NCBI GenBank assembly: GCA_003991915.1
Contig: RQTK01000313.1
Coordinates: 125,444-189,443 of the forward strand
Origin: Elysia chlorotica
Lineage: Eukaryota; Mollusca; Gastropoda; Plakobranchidae
Direction of reading: 5' to 3'
Length of the DNA: 64,000 nt
The translations under genes and the position numbers were made by a program. This document shows, piece after piece, positions 1 through 11,819 of this stretch; position 1 is the first letter of the stretch, and each line of letters begins with the position of its first letter. The notes below the pieces were generated by a model. It did no database searches. It was given only the letters and a program-made list of their open reading frames with translations, and was not told where the DNA came from.

Positions 1-215
1 TGCTATGCACTAGGTAAAAGTAGGCCTACTATTAGTACTAATGTCCACATTTTTCTACACATATGCACTAAATATTTATACGTAATTTTTTTTTCTCAAG
101 TCAAATTCCTTTATCAAAGAAACCAAAGCTCTCTCCTGAAAAATGTTTGCTGGATCTGAAGAAAGATTATTCAGTGACAAATAAAACGTTTGCTAAACAT
201 AACATTTATATTCAT

Positions 216-535
216 TATTTGGACAGAAACACTACATTATATTAAATAGTGCCTATCAAAATTTGGACAGAAACACTACATAATATATTACATAGTGCCT
301 ATATCGAAATTTGGACATAAACACTATCTTATATCGTGCATATACCAAAATTTGGACAGAAACACTATCTTACACAATGCATATATAAAAATTTGGACAG
401 AAAGAAACGCTATATTACATAGTGCATATATAAAAATCTGGACATAAACACTATATAGTGCAAATAGACAGAAACACTATATTACATAGTGCATATATAA
501 AAATCTGGACATAAACACTATATAGCGCAAATAGA
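216..535. repeat. Minisatellite in DUF547-gene intron
   Basis: Six to seven imperfect units of about 45-65 bp, each built on TTTGGACAGAAACACTA followed by a TA-rich stretch with ATAGTGCATAT. The array ends about 20 bp from the donor of the exon at 556-708. Units differ by indels and substitutions, so the array is not recent. Confidence 0.8.
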
Positions 536-555
536 CTCAGCCAGAGACAACTTAC

Positions 556-2881
556 TTCTCAACACTCCATGCTCGATGTCATCCAGAGAGTAGACGTGGC
601 CCCCGATGATGTATCCGACCGTCCTGAAGAACTGCTGAACACTGAGCACCGAGTCTGGCAGCTTGGGTTGCTCTATCAGTCCGTGGATTGTCAGACTGTT
701 GTACACGTCTGGGTTGGTTATGTAAGGTTTCTACATTTTCATGATTCAAATGTGTCATTTTGACTTATTGAGAAATGGGGTTTTGAAAAAAGCTTACTGA
801 ACTTTGTTTGAAGACATGAGGGGTTGGGTTGGTTTAACATCCAACATCAGCACTATATAGGCTATATTGTGGACGGGCCCCAAGACTGACGTATGACAAT
901 TTTATGTGCTGCCACACACGAGACAGGGCGGGTATACCATGACTCCAGTCACAGCCGCGACCCAACCAGTAGCGAGCGCAATCGCCAGGGCTCGAACCCG
1001 GACCTTTTAAGTAGGAAGCCGATGTTCTACCCCATGAGAGATGTTCAACATCAGAAATGTTATAGTGTTATAAAGTTCATGTCTTGTAACAACGTCCCAT
1101 AAATATTAAAAATCAATACCCCAAAGTATTATTACAAATTTTTGGGAAGGCTTATTAATTTATACATATAAACATGTCGTCACTGAGGCAGCAAAATAAC
1201 ACTGTATTTTATTTTTCTCTTTCTAATTTTCAGAAAAAATTTACTTTTTATATAATAGTAATTTCTAATTTTATTCCCATTCATGACAGTAAAAATGTGA
1301 GGCAAATATGATTGATCAGGTGCAAGTTGCTGATATAATTTTTTAACTAAGAGATTTAAGAGATCACTAAAATCATTCTTTATACATCTAAAAACCATGA
1401 AAGGATACTAATAAAAAACACTTTCTTCTCCTTTTCATCCATGTTGGAGAGATCCACCTTCTGAAGTTCCATAGCTTCCTTCAAATACTGCTCAAACTCT
1501 GGGCTTTTCTTCATATTCACGTAGTCCACATCTTTACCGTCATCACTCATGAACTTGCCCTTCAACCTAAGTAAACAACAGACGTAGAATGGGTAAAAAT
1601 AAAAACAAAAACAATGTTAAAGCTATACATATAATTTCATCAATGATAAAAATGCACAAGGTGATAAAGTATAAACCGCTTTTTAAACTGCTTTTGACAA
1701 AGTTACGGTCTTTACGATTAGGAATCACAAAAGATGATGCTCCCCTAAGTTTTCATCTAGAATCTACATTGACGCTGCTTGTAGTTGTAATACTAGAAAT
1801 GGAATGGAAAAAAAAAGCAAATTATCAATAACAGATATAATAAGAGAATGTAAATATTGAAAGACCCAAGAACTTGAACTACTAATTGTATTATAAATAT
1901 ATGTGATAATATTTATTCCCATCTATTAAGCTTTGTGTTTTTTAAAGTTAGAGATCATGCCTCTCCACTCAAAGTTCCGTTCATCATTGGTCTCAGTCTC
2001 AGTGATCACATTTCCTAAAAGCCATTTTGTTTGACTTCCACTTTCTTTCCTTTAAAGTTGTTCTCCCCTGTTGAACTTCCCTCCAATCATTTCCAGTTAA
2101 AATGTTATATAAAATAATAAATCATAAGATGTTCCAGGTTTTCTCATCTCATCTCATCACATGTCCAAAAAAAAATCAATGTTACATTGGGGTCTCACAG
2201 GAAAATTACAGTGTCACTTTGACATAACGTTCATTGATTGACATGATCTACAAATTAAATCTCTAGAGATCTTATTAAATGAGGATGAGTAATATTTGTG
2301 TGTACAAGCTCCTAGTAAGACTGTTTCATAAGACTTTGCACATGATTCGGAGTAATGTATAGATCTAGATCTATTCATCTGTTTCTGAAGAACCACATAA
2401 ATTCTGATTCAGATGTCTCCAACTTATTCTGTGTAAACTTGTTTCTAAGATCTAGAGATTGTCGACACCTTGCATCCATAGATCCATGTTTTTCTTAGTG
2501 CCATTTTAATAAGATTTCACTCTTACAGGTTTTTTTCATCTGTTGTCATGACAAATGACTTCCAAAAACAGGGTCGTTAGTACAACGTTATGGTAGCTTG
2601 CAATTCATTCTGAGTATAGCCTATAACAGATGCTTGTAGATCTAGATCTAGATTAGACCTAGATCTAGATTAGATCTAGATCTAGATCTAGATGCAGCCC
2701 CCAATATATCTAGATCTAAATTTTTCTTCAACGTCTTCGATACGAATGCAATCTTTCAGTTTACAGCAACTCACCTCAGCAAGGTTTTCTGAAGTTTTCT
2801 TGATAATTCGACTCCAGAGATGGGCGTAGCACCCTTCAGAGTTCCTTTATTCATAACTTGAACACCGTCGGTGGAAGCCAT
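556..2881 (-). CDS. DUF547-domain protein, 5' part (three coding exons; gene continues past left edge)
   Basis: Coding exons, in transcription order: 2775-2881, 1409-1566 and 556-708. Each ends in a clear donor (GTGAGT, GTATCC, GTAAGT) and the two internal acceptors (TTAG, CCAG) keep the frame across codons split by introns. The start ATG is at 2881-2879 (MASTDGVQ..). About 139 residues are visible. Residues 88-139 carry the DUF547 signature: FFINVYNSLTIHG, a Leu/Pro linker, FFRTVGYIIGG, then YSLDDIEHGVLR. DUF547 proteins occur widely in eukaryotes and bacteria; some animal members join this domain to glutaredoxin or DEP domains. Their biochemical role is not established and I assign none. 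The remaining 3' exons lie outside the window. The exon structure and DUF547 call are firm; the full protein architecture cannot be seen. Confidence 0.85.
826..1034 (-). mobile_element. tRNA-headed SINE, reverse orientation
   Basis: Tail-to-head copy of the main SINE of this window. GGTTTAACATCCAAC (tail) is at the left. The B-box complement GGGCTCGAACCC and the head complement GCCGATGTTCTACCCC are at the right. It lies in a DUF547-gene intron and has lost the outer part of the head. Confidence 0.85.
2636..2692. repeat. TAGATC/AGATCT tract
   Basis: Near-continuous run of self-complementary AGATCTAGATCT units in the first DUF547 intron. Shorter TCTAGATCTAGA clusters recur elsewhere (2360, 17150, 44550, 46520). 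The run can pair with itself but has no other recognised role. Confidence 0.75.
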
Positions 2882-3329
2882 TTTGGTTCTGTTACTTTGT
2901 ACTGTAGTTGTTACTAAATCTAGAATCTAGTTACTACCGGTCTACACCAGGCTAAAGAATGCCTAGATTATTCCTCTTTGTGGTGCCAGATACTGGACTG
3001 ACTGGACACTAGTGGACAGCTCTACTCACAGATTATAATCCTAGCAAGAGAACTTGTAATGATGAGGAAGTAGCTCTCAGTCTCACTATAGGGAGAATGC
3101 GCATTCATCACTTGTACTATATTGTATTGTAATGTTATGGGTTAAATCGGAGGCTATCTGGAAAAAATAATAGGCCTATTTAATATTAAAAGACTTCAAT
3201 TCAATAAATCTCTGTCTCAGTAATACCGCCCTCCCCATCCTTATCACCAATATCAGTAAGCTTAGTAGTATAGAAGTATTGTCACCCCTCCCCTCCCCAT
3301 CATAATGGCCTTATCACCGTCATCACCAG

Positions 3330-3369
<40 letters not shown>

Positions 3370-3433
3370 TTTATTATTATTATTATTATTAATTATTATT
3401 ATTATTATCTTTATTATTATCATCATCATCATT

Positions 3434-3465
<32 letters not shown>

Positions 3466-3660
3466 AGTCATCACAATAACTTGTTTAAGAAAAAAATTTT
3501 GTTTGTTTACCCCCTAAATTTGTGAATGAAACTTTACGATTCTAATTTTCTATTCAGTAATTGGCTGACAATAATGTATTTTCCATCAAACACCTCAGAG
3601 TCTTGATTATCTTTTTAATACTAATTTGTCTCACAACTTATCCTATACATAAACTGCCAA
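2882..3660. other. Upstream region of DUF547 gene, with (ATT)n/(ATC)n
   Basis: Contains the presumed 5' UTR and promoter of the minus-strand DUF547 gene. No TATA box or initiator could be assigned. From 3331 to 3466 lies a trinucleotide repeat, (ATT)n passing into (ATC)n, whose translations give only poly-Leu/Ile or poly-Asn/Met and are not coding. Confidence 0.6.
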
Positions 3661-3890
3661 GGGGCAGACTAGTGCAAGTGGTAAGGTATTGATCTCCCAA
3701 TCGTGAGGCCCCCAATTCAAAGACCACAATAAGACCAAATTTATTTGTCGGATTTCGTCCGCTTCTGCTTGTATTTTAGAGTCAGTTTAATGCGAACGGC
3801 TGAGACAAAAGTTCTGGTGTCCCCGCACTGTCTTTGTGTGGCAGAATGCGATTGTCATAATTAGTCTTGGGATCCTCCCACGAAATAAAC
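3661..3890 (+). mobile_element. Diverged SINE relative
   Basis: A tRNA-like head (GTGGTAAGGTATTGATCTCC, then a decayed B box CCCAATTCAAAGACC) is followed by the shared body: AGTTTAATGCGAACGGCTGAG and a GTCTTTGTGTGGCAG block. It is much more diverged than other copies and resembles those at 24400 and 25232, so it may belong to an older subfamily. Confidence 0.65.
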
Positions 3891-6524
3891 AAAAAAACTT
3901 GTTGCTGACATTGAATGTTTAGAAGAGGAAACCTCACTCACTCATCACTTCATAGGAAAAAAAATTTATTAAGAACACCATTGAAAGTGGTGATTCAGGG
4001 AAGTCAAATAGTGTTTTTTTTTAACACTAGACTTTTGCCTCTATAATCATCACCATTTTTTTCTGTACAGCTCACATTTTCTTTCCTTACTGATTACTCA
4101 TTCCATTCATCCTAAAGAAAATTTAACAATATATTTACAAGAGAGTCAGTAATTAAGTCAATATATTTTTTTTTTTATTTAAAAATATTTTCAGGTGAGG
4201 TTAAATACATAAGAGAGGGGCAAAAATAGTTTCAAACCCTTAGGGAATGAATGAACAATCATTTTGAGCCATTTGAAAATCATGAACATAATTACGTAAT
4301 GTAGAAATTTTGGTTACAAATTAAAGGTTTCATACTGGTATATTTTGGAAACCAATATATCCATTTATTACAGTGATATAATAAGGTAACATATCATCAA
4401 ATGATAAGATAGGGTGGATAGAACATAAAACAATATTTCAAAATACAGTTGTAAATAGAAATGCTCAGTACACTTTTGATACCATCATAAAACAGTCAAA
4501 CAAAAACAAATGTTTCAGAGATACAAACATTTTATTAATGTTTCCCTACCTGGCCGAATTTATATTCTATCAGCCAAATTTACACTTAATAAAAACTTAT
4601 AAAAATCTGAACCAGCTCAATTGACTTGTAGTTGTAGTAACTAGTATTGCTGTTAAGCTGGTCAGATATGTAAAATAAGGCACTGTTTTGGAACCATGTT
4701 AACATAAAGAGTAATGGGGAACCAAGAGTTTTAATTGAGCAAAATAATCCCTGCCTTTAAATCACTTACGTCCCACTGGATAAAATAATATCTTGATAGT
4801 CATGTGCAATTCAGTCTTTTCTATGAACTATTGTTCTTATTCTTAACAAGCAATGTAATACTGTAAATGTATTAAGAGTTTCATGGCAAGGTTTGCATTC
4901 AAGATGAAATGCAAATCAAGTCAGCAGAGGTTATATTGTAGAAACTACACACGTTATAAAATTGTATGCAAGAGAGATCAGCTCATCTTTATCATTCACA
5001 GGCTGATGTTGTGTTGTGTACCAATTACTGTATAGAGAAAATTTGTACCAACATTTCTTGAAATACCTTAAAATTGGTTTAAACTAATTTTGGAGGAGGC
5101 CTTAAGTGTATATCTTTACAGGATATTTAAAAAAATAAAATTATTTCTATCTTTTACGTGATGATTCTCCATCAGCAACTTTGATGCTATTAGATAATAT
5201 TCTTCCTAAATTTGGGAAAAATCTTTTTTTCCCATATTTGCAAGATAAGAACATCTTTTGATATGGTTTTAAATCTTACATTTAACATGCTATCTTCAGC
5301 TTAAGAGAATCATTAATATGTTTCTTCTTTTTTGTAACTGGTTATCATATCAAGATGAAAGTTAAATAACATGGGGTTTTATTTCATTGCACATGATGGA
5401 AAAACACAACAGGTAGATGGTTATAACAATGTTGTTTGTACATTCGCAAGTGCCATTAATTTTTGTATGTTGGTACCATTATACCTACAGCTAGAAAATT
5501 TTAGTAAGTAGTATAATTTAGAAGTTGGAAAAATTTAACATGAAAGGTATAAACTTGTGTCAGTTACTTGATAATCCCTCCAAGATAAAAAGTCAAAATA
5601 AAAGTGGATTCTTTCATAACAGCAAATAGTATGGGAACGGAGTAGAAGATACCTTCCCAAAACTAGTAATGAGAACATTTCGTATTAACGTTATAGAACC
5701 ATGCAGCTTTCTGGTCTTGAATCAAATCATTTAAGTCTATACTGCAGACCAAGCTAAAAATGAATCAAAGTACAAAGAAAGCCTCAACCTCATTGGTCTC
5801 CTTTTATCTCCTACAGAACAACTTCTCAGACGTTATGCCAAATTGCCATTTTCCCTGTAAATTTTCTATATTGAAAAAATGATTTGGGGACTGAATCAAA
5901 CCAATTTTTCATATGCTGATAAATATCACAATAACATGTTCAAAAGTATGACATAAAGTTTGTTTAAATAAATATGACAATCAAACTCTGAATCCAAAAC
6001 AAACTCTTTATATCTGTACTTCTCTAAGTGATAGTTTTTATGTACTGGGTAAGATAAGAAAAGAAAACAAAAATAAAACATTAGCACTATAGATAAATTC
6101 ATGATAAAAATATGATTGGTTGTAATAGGGATGTTTGCATATTTTGAATAACTATTGTTTTTCATTGCAGGAAAAAAAAAGAAAAAAGAGTCAGTATCAT
6201 TAGAGCTGGAAGTTTGTGATATATTGTAAGTTAACACAACAACAAAAAATTAAAAATTCAAGAAAGTAAGAAATTAGGGTGGAATAAATCAGACTCATTT
6301 TTGCCATGCAATTTAGAAGGAGTCTTAATCAATAACATTATTTCAGAAACATTGTAAGAACAGTAGCACCTAAAAACATCAACAACTTCACAACACATAA
6401 CATAATTTTCAACAATAGGTCAGCAGCATTCGATTGTATGATAAGCAAATCACACATTTCTATTCCATCAGTCTCACGAGCTGGGTTGAAATAGGTAAAA
6501 ACCGGGCACTGTATGCTTAGAATT
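3891..6524. other. AT-rich intergenic region, no gene seen
   Basis: Between the DUF547 gene and the AKR stop codon. The few open frames (for example 5926-6237, minus) are AT-rich, lack recognisable domains and are not flanked by convincing splice sites. Part is presumably the AKR 3' UTR. Confidence 0.6.
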
Positions 6525-9500
6525 CTAGAATTCTTCATAAAAAGGGTAGTACTTGTGATCCAGAGCTCTGTCAAAAAAAAAAAAAATTTAGTTTTTTATT
6601 GACTATGATGACAAGAAGAGATTTTAAAAAAAATAAAGTATGAACACAACACATAATCGGGAGAGAACATTACTTGACATATGATTTTTTTTAAATAGCA
6701 CTAATAGCAGTTTATACTTTACTTTTGTATTTTTTTAATCTCTTCTTGTCATCATAATCAATAATATTAATAAATAAAAAATGTATTATTGATTATGATG
6801 ACAATAACAGATACAACAAACACACAAAAATTAAAGTATGAACTGATTTTAGTGCTATTTTAAAAAAAATCGTATGTCAAGTTATGTTCTCCCCTGGTTA
6901 TGTGTTGTGTTCTCTGCGACCCCTCATCCCTGTTGTAAAGTCTAAATGGATATTTCATGAAAACATACAATACCACAGGAGGAATGAATTAAATTTGAAA
7001 AAAAACATAAAAATTATTGTAAGTATTTTCTTTTAAATATTAAAAAAAAAAACTTTGCGCTCTTTTTCAAACTCCAAGCATTTGAATAAGGTTAAGTAGA
7101 TGAGAAAGGCTCTTTCAGTTAAAATTGTCAAAGCTTGACATAAAGATATATCAACATAGAAAATTGGAAACTACAATTCCCATTCAGATAAAGAGGTAGC
7201 TACACTACTATGACTTTGGGACGGGAGAGTTTAGATTTTGTCGAGATATCCCATTGTTATTATCGATCCAATGTTATTTCAATATGATGTTGCTTCAAAC
7301 AATAAGATAAAAACTGTAATGAGAAATGCAAAGCTGCTATGATATTGCCAAGACTTACAGAACATAGTTAGAAGACAGGGACTCTAAATTTAGGTTCAAT
7401 TTAGCTCACCAAGCAAGACCATTGAGTAATGTTTAACTATACAGCTTATTCTGGTCTTTAAAGAAGAACAATAAGTTTGCGAATATCATTTTATTATATT
7501 TTTTCAGATCTACTACAAGATGACAACATGGCGTTTCTGCTTTTTGAACTTCCCTTAATGTCTTTCAACAAAGTGGAAGAATCTTTTTGCAAAATCCATT
7601 AATCATACAAGCATAGCCACACCAAAATTTAGTGAATATGTGGTAACCCACAAAATAAATGGCAATAGGTCTTTTAAAAGACAAGGGAAGTTTTTTGGGG
7701 TTTTTATATTGAATTCTTGAATTATTTGTAAATTAAGTACTTACATTTTCTCATCATATCCCCTAAGATTTTTGTTTAAGGCGGCTAGGGCAGACATTTC
7801 CTCATCAGAGAGCTTGAAGTCAAAAACCTGTGAGACAATCAAAGAATATGGGGGAAGATTTTTATTTTAACATTGAGAAAATGACCAAAAACAGCTTGCA
7901 ATCATCAATGGGTTGTAAAATTGTCTGAGTGTAGTCTTGGAACTTGTCCCAAGTTATGGGTTAGCTTTTGATGTTAAACATTAAGAAACCAACAACAAAC
8001 CAATCAAAATTGGTAAGCTAGTTAAAATTAAGATATTCAGAAAAGATCAACCTTCTTATTTAAAACAAATGCTTGAGGTGAAACAGTGCCATTACAACTT
8101 TTGACATATAAGAACCCCCGTTTTAAACAACTTAAATTATATCCAACAAATCTTTTCTACGTCATTGAAATTAGTGATCCTTCATCATCAATCATATAAA
8201 ATGGGTAAATTACGAGGGCAGGCTGATAAATAAGGGCCGTTTTTGAATAACTTTTTTATTTGAAGGACTACAGAAGCAAGTTACACATCAAATGAAAGCT
8301 TAGAGTCTCCCCTATCTGATGAACTATCATTTTTCAACATAGTCACCATCGCGTTCAATACAGAGGCGCCAGCGTTGTACAAGTTTTCGCATGCCGTCGG
8401 CGAAGAATTCTGGTGTCTGGGATCGGCACCAAGAGCGAACATCCGCCTCAACTTCTGCATCGGTTTCATAGTGATTTCCTTTGAGATGTTTCTTCAGCAA
8501 AGGAAATAAGAAAAAGTCAGACGGGGCCAAATCAGGACTGTATGTCGGATGTGGTATGGTAGGAAGTTCCAACTGCTGTAAAGCGCACTGGGTTTGGCGA
8601 CTGGTGTGTGGCCGAGCATTATCGTGCTGGATGACAACGTCTTTGACTTTGTCCTGTCGAACCCGTCTGAGCACCAACAGAAGGTAGACGAAATGATTGT
8701 TGCAAATAGAAGAGTGAAACAAAAAGACATTGCAAATGCGCTTGACATTTCAAAAGAACGAGTTCATCACATTATCACAGTCCACCTTGGTTACAGGAAA
8801 GTCTCGGCAAGATGGGTACCGAGACAGCTCACTGTGGAAATGAAGGCACAGAGGAAAACGATCTGTACACAACTGTTGGAAAGATTCACTCATGACTGCG
8901 AGCGTTTTCTGCGGAGCATCATAACTGGTGACGAGTTTTGGGTGCATCACTATGACCCAGAGAGCAAGATGCAGTCTAGCAGTACCGACACAAGAACTCT
9001 CCAGCCCCGAAGAAGTTCAAAGTCGTCGAATCAGCTCGAAAGGTTTTGCTGACAATATTCTGGGACATGGAAGGTATCGTCCATATTGAGTTTTTGGAGC
9101 AAGGCACAACAATAAATTCAGAGAGATATGTGTCAACTCTGCGTGCATTGAAGAGCCGACTCAGACGGGTTCGACAGGACAAAGTCAAAGACGTTGTCAT
9201 CCAGCACGATAATGCTCGGCCACACACCAGTCGCCAAACCCAGTGCGCTTTACAGCAGTTGGAACTTCCTACCATACCACATCCGACATACAGTCCTGAT
9301 TTGGCCCCGTCTGACTTTTTCTTATTTCCTTTGCTGAAGAAACATCTCAAAGGAAATCACTATGAAACCGATGCAGAAGTTGAGGCGGATGTTCGCTCTT
9401 GGTGCCGATCCCAGACACCAGAATTCTTCGCCGACGGCATGCGAAAACTTGTACAACGCTGGCGCCTCTGTATTGAACGCGATGGTGACTATGTTGAAAA

Positions 9501-11738
9501 ATGATAGTTCATCAGATAGGGGAGACTCTAAGCTTTCATTTGATGTGTAACTTGCTTCTGTAGTCCTTCAAATAAAAAAGTTATTTAAAAACGGCCCTTA
9601 TTTATCAGCCTGCCCTCGTATATTTTTATTTTATATGAATTTGGCTAATTGTTGCCATTACAACTTTTGACATATAAGAACCCCCGTGATAAAAGACTTA
9701 AATTATATCCAACAAATCTTTTCTCCGTCATTGAAATATGTGATCCCTCATCATCAATCATAATGGGAATAAAAACAAAAGAAAGTACTTGTCAAACTGA
9801 CCTGTATGTTTTCTTCGATTCGACTTTGGGTGACACTTTTTGGAACAGCTGTTATACCCACTTGAACTAAATATCTGATGGCAACCTGAAAAGTTTGTAA
9901 ATCATAGTTATTATTAGTAGGCATCAACCATTCAAAATATTAATTATATGGATGAACAAAAAGATCATATGTTAATGTACAGGAGATCTTCAAGGTTTTG
10001 ATTTTAAAACATTCATTGGATTTATTTGTACGAGTAATGAAAAATATTTTAAGGAAGAGTTGTACAGTTTAATCTATGTCTCTGGTTCCAAAATAAGAAC
10101 ATTCAAAATATATAAAAGCATATGCTTCTTTAAATGAGCAACTTTAATTTGGTTTATTTGAACAAGTAATATAAAACCCAAATAACAACATCAAAACACA
10201 TGAAGGCATACAGTGGAAACCTCATAATTCAAATTGTTTGGTATTTGAACTAAACTTCGAATTCAGAAGATTCCAATTACAGAAGGGGGCATACCTAAAC
10301 CACAAAAGTTTTAAATTTAGGAGACAGTTACTTACATTGATCGGAAAACTGTGTTTATATATTTTCCCATTGTTTATTTTCCATAGCAACCTTCTCCCAA
10401 CCCTTTTTCTTTTAAAGGCATGTTTTGGGCAGCAATAAGCCTTGAGTTCTGCTTGACAAATAGTACTTTTGTATTCCCTTTTTGGCGTGTGAGCTTCAAA
10501 TTAAGAGAATCAAACCAGGAGCACTTCCAATTATGAAGAACCAACGAGAAAAAAAAAACTGTTCTCTTTTAAAGTTCTGTTAATGAGAAATTCAAATCAT
10601 CAGACTTTGTTTTATGAGGTTTACACTGTATATGAATCTTCAAATGTACAATAAAAGAAAATGTATTCCTCTGATTCAGAACTACTGAAAACAATGTAAA
10701 AATAGTGAATAACGAAAAGATCAAAAATTTCTGAGGAGAGAGGGGGTGGATGTGTTTTTGTTTCTCTTACCTGAGCAGGAGTCTTTTTGTGTTTGGCAGC
10801 TATCTCCTTCAGAACTGGCTCATCTAACAACTTGACGTGTTGCTGGCTGTGAAAACAGAGAAATATTGGTAATCGTAGGAGTGTAAATTCTTAAGACTAG
10901 TGCCCAATGCCTTTGAAAGGTGTTCAATTCAAAACCCAACACTCGGATAATGTTTATTAATCCTTGACTTTATATGTGGTTGTCGTAAATTAAAACATAA
11001 TTATTACATCTGCGTATCAAGATCCCTTGTAAAATCAAGTCTCTTAATCAGACCTTCTATACAATGATTCAGTCTACCATAACAGTGAGTATAAAATGTG
11101 TGGCTGCCATTGAAAAGCAAAGACTCAGGAGTTTCTAGTTTTAAGATACCCAAAATTGGTTTGTTTTTCTCAGTTCTTGTGTCTGTGAAAGTGGAATTTT
11201 TAAATTCCTAAAAAGAAAAAGAAAAAAAGTAAAATCTCTGAATCTTATGCCCCTTTCTGCCATCACACTTGTGGCATATATTTCTTCTTCTTTTCCAGCT
11301 AAAACTTCAGTGTTGAAGACACCTCAGGTTATTACAAACTATTTTTAGAAGTGTCCAGTTTTTTTTTGTCCAACAACTTGTATGTATCTAGTATAACTAA
11401 TGGAAAGTCTTAAAAGTTAAACTGTAAACAATTAAACGACTTACTCCATACTTGGTGTGCCTAAGGGAGCAAATGCTATCACAACAATATTTTTGGTTTT
11501 GCAGAATTCAATCAGTTTACTGTTGGTGTTATGGCAATTCACTTCCACCTGTATTTGAAAGAGAATGACAGTTGTTGCAGTAGCAGAATGACATATTTCA
11601 TTTATGTAGTTTTGAAGCTACATGAAAAAATTATTTATTCTCAACTTTACCATGAAATAGGTACTGATCTAATCAACCTATTGATAATTATGCTAATAAT
11701 AATAACAACAATAATAATTATGATAATGATGATGATGG

Positions 11739-11819
<81 letters not shown>

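Noticed and set aside
3082..3096. CTCACTATAGGGAGA, identical to the 3' part of a phage T7 promoter
   Set aside because: The upstream TAATACGA part is absent and flanking DNA looks genomic; probably chance rather than vector contamination.
3262..3517. Poly-Ile/Leu and poly-Asn/Met open frames
   Set aside because: Translations of the (ATT)n/(ATC)n repeat.
8281..8748. Minus-strand open frames encoding mariner transposase C-terminus
   Set aside because: They are the inverted copy of the 3' arm of the same element, not a second gene.
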